From Isoetes taiwanensis (lineage: Eukaryota > Streptophyta > Lycopodiopsida > Isoetales > Isoetaceae), in contig JAJEKV010000057.1 of the NCBI GenBank assembly GCA_021234155.1, forward strand, positions 2,015,821-2,079,820: a stretch of 64,000 nucleotides of DNA, given 5' to 3'. This document shows positions 1 through 10,879 of this stretch, one piece after another; position 1 is the first letter of the stretch; each line of letters begins with the position of its first letter. A model generated the notes under the pieces. The model worked only from the letters and a program-made list of their open reading frames with translations. It was not told the DNA's origin and did not search any database. Position numbers and translations under genes: made by a program.

Positions 1-4
1 TCAG

Positions 5-1075
5 ATGGCTCAGCTTCAACAATATGTTTTGCAACAGCCAACAAGCCCCATGATGCAAGAAGATGGACTAGAAGTGCTCACAGTTGAGGTCCCTCAGGCA
101 CCGCCGCCACTAGCACTGGGCCGTGGTCCAGTTATGCTGACACATTCTAAACGTGCCCGCAGTTCTTCATCCTCAAATAACAGTTCGAATTTCTCAGAAT
201 CTTCTGATTCTTTGGATTCCACAGCCTCCAAACAAGACCATGCTAAATCCCGAAAGAAAGATTATCAGAAAACGGTGGATTCTGTCATAACCAGCATCTG
301 GAAAAACCATAAACTCTCCCAGTTTTCAGGCACTTCCCGCTCAAGCATAGATGCAGAGTCCTGGTTAGATGAAATGCGCGAGTTTGGTAAGTCCTATGGG
401 ATGACTGAAAGAGACATTGATAAAGTGGTTACCACAAATCTCACCAAATCCGTCCGGATATGGTGGAAGGGATATGTTAGATCCCATGGTTTGAACAGGG
501 GCAGATGTAAATTTAAAATCTTTGCTAAGGCCTTCAAGTCACATTATGTTCCCAGAGCCCACAAATATAAATAAATATAGACTTTTTACCATTTGGAGCA
601 ATGAGGCATGTCTGTGCAAGCTCACGCTAATGCGTTTATGCGTCTCCGGCTCTATGTTCCAGGGATCAACGAGCACCGCCCTATGGAAATCTATATTGAA
701 GGGTTGTTACCAACCCTAAGGAAGGTGGTATGCGCCATTGATCCCAAGGCCGTGGCAGAGGCAGAGGCAGAGGCAGAGGCAAAAGCTTTAAGTTTGGAAG
801 AAGATATACCCAAGTATTCCTATCAGCGTCCCTCCAATCTGAGTCAAGGCAAGGTTTATGTACTGTATAAGACCCGCTCTCCTAGTCCAGGACCTCTCCA
901 GCAGCCTCCTTACCAGAAGTCAGAGAAGAAAGTGAGCTTCAATGTCCCAGACAAATCAGGCAACACTGATGGAACAATGCAGCAGATCCTCCAATTTATC
1001 CCAAAGGCATGTTTCCAATGTTTTCGACTAGGGCACCGAATGCAAGACTGTCCATATGTCACCGAAGCAGCATAG
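5..1075 (+). pseudogene. Ty3 gag, frameshifted, with CCHC zinc knuckle
   Basis: Gag packages element RNA into virus-like particles. The first frame (5-574) holds a Ser-rich, Asn-rich segment, then a retrotransposon-gag-like stretch with IWKNHKLSQFSG and a WLDEMREFGKSYG segment. The frame breaks near 575 and continues from about 608 with EIYIEGLLPTLRKVV. A run of GCAGAG repeats codes an Ala-Glu tract near 755-780. A CCHC knuckle (CFQCFRLGHRMQDC) lies at about 1012-1053, followed by a stop at 1073. It continues into the protease region. The frameshift and the stop make it a pseudogene; the start Met at 5 may not be the true start because the window cuts the element. Confidence 0.85.
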
Positions 1076-1105
1076 GCAGCCCTGGCCGAGGTAGAATGGG
1101 AGGAA

Positions 1106-1609
1106 ATGACGTCTTTCTGTGACCTGCCACCCTTGGCTGATGAAGAGGTGCCCGACTATATACAAGGTGAGTCCCATTTTTTTGCTACCATTGAGACCGA
1201 TAATGCCGACAGTCAACCTACCGTCATATCCACTGTCACTCAAATTGATAGCAGACCTTTTATTATTCTAATGGATACCGGTAGTACGCATAACTTTGCG
1301 TCACCTAGATTGGCAGAAACCTTGTAGCTGGCACCCTTGAAATCCAAGCCACGACCAGTTATGTTGGCTAGTGGGGTTGTGCACCACACCCAGAGCTGTC
1401 GTATTAACTTGAATATTCAATTACTGGAAGCACCTGTTGCTCTGGGTGCAGAAATCATGAATATTGGCAAATATGACTTGATTGTGGGTATGGAGTTTCT
1501 AACAGCTGCAAAGGCCAATATTAATTGTGAAAAACGCGAGGTTACATGTAATGCAGCAAATGGGGCCTGTGTCACCATAGCAGATAACCCAGTTAACTCC
1601 ATCATGTAG
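1106..1609 (+). pseudogene. Ty3 aspartic protease remnant
   Basis: The catalytic motif ILMDTGSTHNFAS (D-T-G) at about 1264-1302 identifies the retropepsin-like protease that cleaves the polyprotein. A TAG stop at 1325 splits the domain. The same frame resumes at 1337 and contains the flap-side segment and the IGKYDLIVGMEFL stretch, typical of the C-terminal half of plant Ty3 proteases. The frame stops at 1607. It is followed about 90 bp later by the element inserted at 1700. One internal stop means no active enzyme unless read through. Confidence 0.85.
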
Positions 1610-1699
1610 TGTATGTCATTAAGACAATTGGGAAAAGCTATCCGACGTAGCCAGGTTGCTTGCATTAGTAGGCTTGCATCAGTAGAAGCTAATTCTTAA

Positions 1700-3195
1700 C
1701 ACTAGAGTTGTCCACTGGACCATCTGTGGTCCATGGACCAAAATTTGTCCATCGTACCTCTGCCACTTAAACCCATATATCTAGAGAGAAACTTCTCCAT
1801 TTTGCAATCTACCACCACTTTTTGAATCTTCACTTGATTCTTTATAATATAGAAGAATTTCATGACCAATGGATTCACCTATATCTTGTGGTAATTGTCC
1901 AAACCTCATACAATTTAGCAGTTTTTGTACTAGTCCGGAACTGCATTCTTCATATTTTCTAGCACAAAGGGGTCCAAGCCTTGCTAAAATCAAAAGCAAA
2001 TGATTTTGTATGATAAAACATGTTGATTTGTATGTTCCCAAGTTTTTTCACTGTTATAGGACATTAGATGAAGTCGCCATACCCAATTTTGCTCAAAAGA
2101 GCTGTTTGAGGGTATGAATTATTTCTCTCTTACTATTATAAGTTTTGGCCTAATTCTTGTGGTCATAAGTTGTTGACTCTATAAAATGATTTGATAAAAC
2201 TCGTATATCACATTTAAAAGGGTATTAAAAGATGCACGCTATGCACTACACTTATATCTACGTAGATTATAATTTTATCAACCTCTATGTAGTAGTTAAT
2301 CATGCATTCTCTACATTGGTTGTGTTTGTTACTACACCAATTGGAGTTTATGCTAATTATACATATAGTTCATCTTTTAGCGAATGCTATATTTTTTATG
2401 CATGCAAGACTTCATTGGCAACATAGATCTCTAATTTGATGTGAAAGTGACATAGTAGTTGCAAGATTTAAATATAAATATCCAGGAACCATTAATGGTC
2501 AATACTTAGACTTGTCAAAATTTGAATCATTTAATTAAGATAACACTCTTTTTCAACTCATATATAATAATACATGTGCGTAGAGGTTCTTGATGTCATA
2601 TATTGCAAAAAACACAAAGAAATCTACTTTTCTCTTGCTATCATAAACGTATTCTGTGTTTGCCGCCAGAAGTATTGTAGGTAAGCATGATAATAGTGCA
2701 TGTAGATCATTTTTCATGATGAGCTATATTTTTTTTATGGATGCAAGCCTTCCTTGGTAATATAGATCTCTAATTTCATGTTAAATTAATTATTGGTCCA
2801 CAAAAGACAGAAAATAGTTTTGACCCTGTCATATTCGATGAACCCTATCTTCCTTCTCATATCTTGGAATGAGGTGCAGTTTTTTGTGTTGTACTCTTAA
2901 CTTGCATAGAAAAATAAGAAAATACTGAAAAAAATCAAAAAAATCATTTCATTAAGACAGTTTTACTTTATATAAATATAAGACAGTCTTGGCATGACCC
3001 CCTTAGATTCACCTAAGCATAACTTCCAAGAATGGAGGTCGGTAGATTTTTAGATATTTTTCACATGGAATATGACTGCCATATATGAACTTCTAGGAAA
3101 GGTTTTATTGAATTTTGAGCCATTGATTTTATATGAATTTTAAAGTGAACAGTGCAAATGCACCATTTTTGGTCCATCGCCCGACAACTCTAGTG
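1700..3195. mobile_element. Non-autonomous TIR element flanked by TTAA
   Basis: The left end reads CACTAGAGTTGTC and the right end is its inverse GACAACTCTAGTG. Both are followed outward by TTAA (1696-1699 and 3196-3199), so a 4-bp TTAA target duplication fits exactly. Further in, GGTCCATGGACC-like motifs recur near both ends. The 1,496-bp interior is AT-rich with no recognisable coding sequence. TTAA targets are used by piggyBac and Kolobok elements; CACTA elements make 3-bp duplications, which do not match here (TAA on the left, TTA on the right). It interrupts the Ty3 polyprotein between protease and RT. Confidence 0.8.
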
Positions 3196-3199
3196 TTAA

Positions 3200-4560
3200 C
3201 AACAGGAGACTATTCAAGGCTTGCCTCCAGCTCTTGCCAGCTTCATTCACGAGTTTCAAAACCTTTTTCCTAATGAGATTCGGAAGTTGCCACCCTTCAG
3301 GGGGGTAGAGTGCGAGATTGCACTTCAACCTGGTACAAAGCCTACAAGTAAAGCTCTGTACCGCATGAGCACATCAGAACTAGTAGAGCTTAAGAAGCAG
3401 TTACAGGAACCTCTTAAGCTAGATTTCATTCGGCCGAGTGTTTCACCCTTTGGAGTGCCGTTGTTAAGAAAAAAGATGTCACATTGCACATGTGTATTGA
3501 TTATTGACGGTTGAACAAGTATACGATTAAGAACCGGTATGCATTGTCGTGAGCCAATGATCTTATGGACCAGTTGCAAGGAGCTAAGTACTTTTCCAAG
3601 ATAGATCTCTGATCTGAATATCACCAGATAAGAATCAAGGAGGAGGACATCTATAAGTTAGCTTTTCGGACTCGTTATAGGCATTACGAATTCACTGTTA
3701 TGCCATTTAGGCTAATAAATGCCCCAGCCACATTCATGTGTCTGATGAATGATGTCTTTTGTGAGTACCTACACGAATTTGTCATTATTTTCTTCGATGA
3801 CATTCTTATCTACAATAAGACTTTAGAGGACCATGAACGCCACCTTCGACTGGCTCTATAGAAGTTGCGGCGCCATCAACTCTTTGGCAGATTCTCCAAA
3901 TGTAAATTTGCAACCGATTCAGCTAAGATTGAGGCAGTCAAGGAATGGCCAGCTCCTTTTAATGTTTTTGAAGTCAAGAGTTTCTTAGGCTTGGCGGGAT
4001 ATTGTCGCAAGTTCATTAAAGATTTCGCTAAGATAGCAGCACCCCTCATCGAGCTCACAACGCATGAGAAGGTCAAGGATTGAGCAACCTATTGGAAGAA
4101 CAAATTCAAGTAGGATTCCAACAGTTAAAGCTTTGCCTACAAAGCGCCAGTCCTGACACTACCAAATCCTCAAAAGGACAAATTAGTTGCAACCCATGCC
4201 AGTAACACAGCTACTAGGGGTGTTTTGATGCAAATATGATGGGTTATCGCCTATGATTCTAAGAAGATGAATGATAAGGAATAGTAATACCCCACGCATG
4301 GCCAGAAGTTGCTTGCGGTCATGCGTGCTCTGCGTATATGAAGGCATTATCTTCTTGGGCAGCGTTTCCAACTAGACACAGATCATTAAAGTCTTTAGTA
4401 TATCTTCACACAGGGCAATCTAAATCTCTGGCAATGAAGATGGATAGAATTTTTGAAAGAGTATGACTTTGAGGTTATTTATAAACCGGGTAAGTATAAT
4501 GTCGTTGCCGATGCCCTTTCTCGGCATCCATTGGTGACACGTACACATTGTAATGCTATT
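3200..4560 (+). pseudogene. Ty3 reverse transcriptase and RNase H remnant
   Basis: The sequence opens with a PPALASFIHEFQNLFPNEI linker and a YRMSTSELVELKKQL segment, the usual entry to plant Ty3 RT. The catalytic box [10 protein letters not shown] is readable at about 3790-3820 and gives the two metal-binding aspartates. The thumb/connection follows (KSFLGLAGYCRKFIKDFAKIA at 3974-4033), then RNase H-region sequence and KYNVVADALSRHPL at about 4493-4534, the classic junction toward integrase. Stops at 3512, 3860 and 4081 and other lesions split it into several short frames. Copying of element RNA would not be possible from this locus. Confidence 0.88.
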
Positions 4561-4619
4561 GCCACTCTCATAATTTAGCAAAGTTTGCCAAAGCCCTTCC
4601 AAGGAAGCTAGGATGAACA

Positions 4620-5510
4620 AGGAGTGAGAAGCTTTCCATCTTTATAAGAAGGACGGTAATCTTCTGTATTACTGAGACAAATTATGTATGCCTGAATCGT
4701 CAAGCTTTCGGAGACTCATTTTCCATGACACACATAATAGTCCAATAGCTGGCCATGCTAGGTCCATGAGGATATATTTCAAGATAAGATCCAGCTACTT
4801 CTGGCCTGGCATGAAGAAGCATATTGCCAGCTACATTAAGCAATGCCAGCTTCTCTAGCAAACAAAAGCAGAGCAATTACACACTCCAGGTGAGCTAGAA
4901 TCTTTGGAGGTTCCCAATGCTAAATGGGAAAATCATTACTATGGACTTTATTGTGGGTCTTTCATGGACTCTTAGGAGGTTTGATGCCTTGATGGTGGTA
5001 GTCGACAAGCTTTCCAAAATGGCACATTTCTTGCCATATTGCACCATAGAGACTGCTTTGGACATGGCATTCTTATTCTCTAAAACGGTGCCATGGTATG
5101 CCATGTGCCATTATTTCAGATCGGGATCCTAAGTTTGTTAGTGCCTTTTGAAAAGATTTCTTTAGCACTATACAAACCAAGCTCACCATGAGTACCGCGT
5201 ACACCCTTAGACAGATGGTCAGATGGAGCATACCAACCACATCATTGATAATATGCTATGAAATTATATCTAGAATAAGCAATCACATTGGGCAGACTAC
5301 ATTCATTTGGTGGAATTTGCTTATAACAGTACCAAACAGGAGTCTTCAAGGATGTCTCCGTATATGATTAACTATGGCTACCAATGCCTCACTCCGGACA
5401 CGTGGCATAATCTGGTTTCCAAGGTGGAAGTCTCACAACAATTGCTTACAGCTATGCAAGCCTTGGTAGAGGAAGTCCATGGCTATCTGTTGGTAGCATG
5501 AAGTCGACAA
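4620..5510 (+). pseudogene. Ty3 integrase remnant
   Basis: Integrase inserts the cDNA into chromosomal DNA. A HDTHNSPIAGHA-like zinc-binding start is visible near 4727-4755. The core follows with ITMDFIVGLSWT at about 4931-4966, whose D is the first catalytic residue. An ISDRDPKFVSAF-like second catalytic stretch near 5110-5145 is split by a frameshift. MVEFAYNSTKQESSRMSPY at 5307-5363 matches the region around the third catalytic acid and the conserved SPYMINYG motif. Several stops and frame changes make it nonfunctional. It leads into the chromodomain. Confidence 0.82.
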
Positions 5511-5799
5511 AAGAGTATTGCAGACAAGCATCGAACGCCACACGAGTTTCAACTTGGTGATATGGTATGGTTGAAGATGAAGGTTAAGCAGGCCAAGCTC
5601 ATGATTGGCAATTACAAGAAACTGGCACCACGATGGGCGGGACTCTTCGAGATAATTCAATGAATAGGTCCTCAAGCTTATAAGTTGAATTTGCCCGCAT
5701 ATCTCAAAGTCCATAAAGTTTTTCATGTAAGCCTTTTGAAGAAGCATACCCCAGATCCTTATGAGATCCTTGATACATCGACACATCTGGAAATGACTG

Positions 5800-6010
5800 A
5801 TGAACAATTGGAGATCATTCTATAGAAGCTCTTCTCGATAGATCATATAAGCAAACGTGAAGAACCACAGATATTGCAGTATTTCGTCAAGTGGAAACAC
5901 TTGCTGACGGAGGATGCTACTTGGGTCCTTACCCAGACTTTATGCGACAATGCCAAGGTCACACCATCTGCGATGCTATCGAGTCCAACCCAATGGTACG
6001 CAGTTGAGTG
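5800..6010 (+). pseudogene. Chromodomain at integrase C terminus
   Basis: After the integrase GPY-like region (KLAPRWAGLFEIIQ, about 5619-5660) and a KVFHVSLLKK segment, the frame reads EPQILQYFVKWKHLL followed by TEDATWVL at about 5861-5931. The VKWK and DATWV motifs are the aromatic-rich core of a chromodomain, which in chromoviruses targets integration to marked heterochromatin. One internal stop at about 5823 precedes it. This places the element in the chromovirus branch of Ty3/gypsy. Confidence 0.8.
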
Positions 6011-6571
6011 CTAGATCTGGCAGGGGCCATGCAGGGGGCTGGGCTTAGATGCATCCTAGGATGGAAACGACCACATAGGCATATTAGGACGCGTTCGTCT
6101 ACGGCTATAATGGGAACATTGTCATTCCTTACGTCGAGACGAATTGCAAGCTTTAGGCATGATGGGATCCCCTCATTTTCATTCTTTGTTTAAAGGGGGT
6201 AGTCCCTCAAACCACAAAATTAAATAATTATATAAAGTACCGATGTACTGTGATTCTGCAGGTCAATAGCGCGTACTGTGGCATATGTAGTTCTCTGACG
6301 GCTCACTCAGGGGCCATGTTTGTTTTGTTATCTGTTTTGTTTTCCACGTATTATATGTACCCTTACGGTCCACTCAGGACCTTCTTTTTGTTCCCCATGT
6401 CTATGTATATTATGTGTGTAGTGTGGATGGACTACGGTCCATACCTTTGATCACCTACGATCTTTATGTAACTTTTTTTATTACATGATGAAATATGTTT
6501 TACCTTCTACTAAAGTAACAAATGTTTCCATAGATTAACCACCTTACCTTAACGCTGAGGACAACATTATT

Positions 6572-8608
6572 CCAAAAGAGGTAGAATGTGGCGTTCCAAC
6601 ATAATGTATATATATGCTATACGTATAAATACAATGACACGTCACTAGGTATATTTGGGTCATTAGGGGCTAATTTAAAAGGGTTTATGTTAGCTATACT
6701 AATTGTCATAAGTTAATTAAGTTAATTAACCTAATTAGGCTAATTAATATTATTAATTAGCATGTATAGGTTAATTAGGAGGAGGCACCTGGCCCAACTC
6801 GATTGGCCGGGGAGGCTTGCTAATCTGAGAAGGCAAGTTTGGAATCCACCCCCAATTCTGCCCCAAATCGATTTGGGAAGGATTGGAGAAGGGAGGAGTT
6901 GCTTGAATACTGTAACTAGACTTGATTCATGGATGTTCTTCGGGATAACGGATCTAGCCAAGAGACAGGTTAGTCTTTAGGTAGTTTGTGTTTCCATCTA
7001 ACCCTTGTATGATGGATGATTAGACTATTTTATGTTCTATTTGAGATTACGATGGATGTTTTGTATATGATAGCTCTCTCTTTCTATTCCTCATGTGTGT
7101 ATGGGTTAACAGGGGGTAGAGACCTAAAGGCCATCTAAGAATAGAGATGCTCCTAGTTAGAACCCCTTAAATCCCATTAAATGTGGCATGTGCACAAGAG
7201 CCCTCCTGGCTGTCGATGATATGGTGTGGTTGAATACCATATAAGGATCGTGGTGATAAAATGGAGGTGGAACCTTGCCTAACGTGGCTACAAGATTCCC
7301 TATAGTGTCTGGATCTATAGTTGGTCATTGCATATGGGCCAGGGACTTTAAGCAACCATGCCTAGGATGTGCCATCAACGATGCCATCAAATCCAATCCT
7401 AGGCATGTTAGGAATCCCTTTTTCAAGTTTAGTTCACAGGGGGTGGTCCCTTCAACGACAATATATTATTTATCAATTAGATACTAATGTTAAAATAACT
7501 TTGTAGGCCAATAGCAGTTGGCATCAGGCTTGCGGGTTTCACCACATTCCATGAAGGACCTATGAATTTTGTTTTAGATATGTTCTAAGTTTTGAATGTA
7601 TTGTTTTGGGTTGGATGACTATGGCAGAACAATAAATTATGCCAAAAGAGGTAGAATGTGGCGTTCCAATATAATGTATTTATATGCTATACGTATAAAT
7701 ACAATGACACATCACTAGGTATATTTGGGTCATTAGGGGCTAATTTAAAAGGGTTTATGTTAGCTATACTAATTGTCCTAAGTTAATTAAGTTAATTAAC
7801 CTAATTAGGCTAATTAATATTATTAATTAGCATGTATAGGTTAATTAGGAGGAGGCACCTGGCCTAACTCGATTGGCCAGGGGAGGCTTGCTAATCTGAG
7901 AAGGCAAGTTTGGACTCCACCCCCAATTCTGCCCCAAATCAGGTTAGTCTTTAGGTAGTTTGTGTTTCCATCTAACCCTTGTATGATGGATGATTAGACT
8001 ATTTTATGTTCTATTTGAGATTACGATGGATGTTTTGTATATGATAGCTCTCTCTTTCTATTCCTCATGTATGTATGGGTTAACAGGGGGTAGAGACCTA
8101 AAGGCAATCTACGATGCTCCTAGTTAGAACCCCTTAAATCCCATTAAATGTGGCATGTGCACAAGAGCCCTCCTGGCTGTCGATGATATGATGTGGTTGA
8201 ATACCATATAAGGATCGTGGTGATAAAATGGAGGTGGAACCTTGCCTAGCGTGGCTACAAGATTCCCTATAGTGTCTGGATCTATAGTTGGTCATTGCGT
8301 ATGGGCCAGGGACTTTAAGCGGCAATGCCTAGGATGTGCCATCAACGATGCCATCAAATCCAATCCTAGGCATGTTAGGAATCCCTTTTTCAAGTTCAGT
8401 TCACAGGGGGTGGTCCCTTCAACGACAATATATTATTTATCAATTAGATACTAATGTTAAAATAACTTTGTAGGCCAGTAGCAGTTGGCATCAGGCTTGC
8501 GGGTTTCACCACATTCCATGAAGGACCTATGAATTTTGTTTTAGATATGTTCTAAGTTTTGAATGTATTGTTTTGGGTTGGATGACTATGGCAGAACAAT
8601 AAATTATG
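6572..8608 (+). repeat. Tandem duplication of Ty3 LTR plus 3' tail
   Basis: Two head-to-tail units run 6572-7641 (1,070 bp) and 7642-8608 (967 bp). Both begin CCAAAAGAGGTAGAA and then TGTGGCGTTCC, the LTR start (6587 and 7657). Both end with TGGATGACTATGGCAGAAC and AATAAATTATG. The second lacks about 100 bp present at roughly 6868-6965. Each unit joins LTR sequence to a copy of the post-polyprotein tail: the GGGGGTGGTCCC stretch near 7439 and 8406 resembles GGGGGTAGTCCC at 6196. Sequence agreement outside the deletion is very high, so the duplication is recent. Confidence 0.85.
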
Positions 8609-9300
8609 AGATTTTTAGCTAACGAGAGAGACAAATAGCTATCATCTATTCTCTATATGGTTCAGTTAAAGTAGCATATGAGCATATGAATAGTGTGGAG
8701 TGATTCGGCTGTTTATTGTTGAGAAATTGTATTCCTTGAATACTACAGAAAGCATATGGGCATTATTTGCATGTGACATTTGAAGTTTATGCCAAGTCTT
8801 ATTAAACCTACTTCAGTAATCCTCCTTTTTATAATATAATCATTCCTTTGGTTTAGCCTACTACACTTCAATGTTGAGGACAACATTAAGCCAAGGGGCA
8901 GAGAATGTGACATTCCAAGTATTTTATACATTAAATGAACAAAATACATGACACGTCACCATGGGTATGTGATGGTATATTGACCATTCAAGTGATGAGT
9001 TAATGAGGCAAAGTTAGCTATGCTAAATTGACACTAATTAATTAAGTTAATTATGCAAGATTAGTTAATTAATAAATTAATTATGGTAATTAGCAAGTGC
9101 CACTTGGGCCAAATCAATCGGCCCTAATGAACATGCTAATCAAGGGCTAATCAAAATTGGGGCCTCACTGTCAATTTGCCCTAAATCAATTTGGAAAACT
9201 TTGGGGAGGAGGAGCAGCTTGTTCAACCCAGAGAGGATGGAAAATTTGAGAGACAATGGGTCCACATGACACCAGTTAGTATGAATAGATAGCTCGAATT
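8609..9300 (+). mobile_element. Third, diverged Ty3 tail and LTR start
   Basis: GTTGAGGACAACATTAAGCC with a purine-rich run precedes TGTGACATTCCAAG at 8906. This repeats, with substantial divergence, the tail/LTR junction seen at 6587 and 7657. The following ACATGACACGTCACC and the TTAATTAAGTTAATTA-rich stretch also correspond to the first two LTR copies. The outer LTR end was not found. It represents another, older member of the same family rather than the mate of the 6.6-kb LTR. Confidence 0.65.
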
Positions 9301-10490
9301 CTAGCTAGGACTTAATCCTTATGTGATTAGATGAATGTTAATCTTATATTGATGCTCAATTTGGGGTTATGGATGGATTTATGGTAGTTCAGACAATTCA
9401 TGGTCTTGAAATCTGTAATCCATCCAGAATTGCTACATAATTCACAATCAAACTGTTAGCAATGTGTCAAGCCTCGCTGCAACACGAGGAAAAGGTAGCG
9501 CTATGAAAGAGAACACCCAAGGGAACTAAAAGGAAGAATCAAACTTTATTGCTCGTCTTGGTTTATCTAGGTCGGAATAAACCCAACCATGATGTACATA
9601 TTTATAGTCTAACCTACCCCCTGCCATATCATCACGCCATGTCATCGCAACCCTTAGATTTCATACGCACCCTTTGATTTTCGTATTCACCACATGGGCA
9701 AATTGCCAACATGACATCTCCTGTATAACTTGGCTACCACATCATCAACTTGTGCCAACTAGACATGCCACATCACCCTTTCGAGCACGTTGCATTTTCC
9801 ATGATGACCCTTGTAGGTTTTTTTCTCCAACCTTTGTCCAAATTAGTGCAAACTAATCACGATTTTTCAAGAAACCTTAGGCAATAAGGGAGATTCTCAA
9901 TTCACTGTATCCCAAGACCCAATTCAAATGGTTTCGGCTTAGTCACATGCAAATTCGCAGCAAGGGGAATTATTCTAGGTTTATATTGGCTTGTCCAGGG
10001 CAATTCCAAAACCTGGATGGCCTGCCCATGCAAGAATCTCTTAGAATCGAGGCTTTCTAATGAAATCCAATTGGAATTTATGGCAAATCCGGTAATAACA
10101 CAGAGGGCTTTGGTGCTTTTCTGACTTGATCAATCCCTTGCAAATTTATCAATTTCGGCCTAACTGCTACCAATTCTTTATAATGTCCCATCCATGATGC
10201 CTCATGTGGCCAAATCAGTTCTTCAAGGCTGATGTACGACCACTTGAGCTGCAAATCTGCCCTTTTCAGAAGCTGTTACAACAGCCAGAGTTGTCGCAGA
10301 TCATCTCAGGAGCATTTCTTGCATTGGCAATCTAAATCTACCATTTACAAAGCTTTCTGCTCCATCAAAGCCTTCTATGGCATCCTACAACACAACCAAT
10401 TAAACTCTGGAAATTTTTTAAATCTAATCTTCCACAGCTTCTTTAAATCTGGGTAAAACCAATTCAAATTTAGTTGATGTTCAACAGATA
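9301..10490. other. AT-rich spacer, no gene seen
   Basis: Only short frames occur and none resembles a known protein. The Cys- and His-rich translation at 9674-9856 and the 74-residue frame at 10232-10456 show no domain motif and no codon pattern worth calling. Confidence 0.5.
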
Positions 10491-10491
10491 T

Positions 10492-10626
10492 GTGGTGAGT
10501 TGGTATAGACCTAGTGATGTCTAAGATTTTTGCACTTTGGTCAGGGGTTCAAACCTTGCCTTAGATATCATTTTGTTTGGCCTCCGCGGACGTTAAAATA
10601 TACTTCCTTCCTTCCTTCCTTCCTTC
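10492..10626 (+). mobile_element. tRNA-derived SINE with LINE-type 3' tail
   Basis: A pol III A box-like GTGGTGAGTTGG (10492-10503) and a B box GGGTTCAAACC (10545-10555) are 41 bp apart, as in a tRNA-related SINE head. The 3' part, GGCCTCCGCGGACGTTAAAA (from 10579), is the same terminal sequence that ends the LINE fragments in this window. It finishes in a (CTTC)n tract. No target duplication was established. Confidence 0.6.
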
Positions 10627-10879
10627 TTAAAATTAACCGACAATCCAAATTACATATATATTTATACATATTTCTTTATTTCTACAGCTCTTCATGAATT
10701 ACTTTTGGCTAAACTCAAAGCTATGGATCTGATGCTTCCAGTGTCACAAAGGATCTGTTGATTTATAGAATTGTTTGCTTCCACAAAGGATGCCTTTCCA
10801 CAACATATTTACATTATAGAAAAAATAAGATGATAAGCAAGAAACAAGTCGGCCCCTGTGCTACCTCTGCCTCTGTGAT

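Larger units (their letters stand above)
1..6586 (+). mobile_element. Ty3/gypsy chromovirus internal region, decayed
   Basis: Gag, protease, RT, RNase H, integrase and chromodomain follow in the order typical of Ty3/gypsy chromoviruses. The left part, including the 5' LTR, lies outside the window. Many stops and frameshifts break the polyprotein, and an unrelated element (1700-3195) sits between protease and RT, so it cannot be autonomous. After the chromodomain a noncoding tail runs to a purine-rich stretch ending at 6586, directly before an LTR start TGTGGCGTTCC at 6587. Element class is certain from domain order; the family name is not known. Confidence 0.9.

Noticed and set aside
1700-3195. 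CACTA transposon
   Set aside because: The end reads CACTA, but the 3-bp flanks differ (TAA and TTA) while 4-bp TTAA matches exactly.
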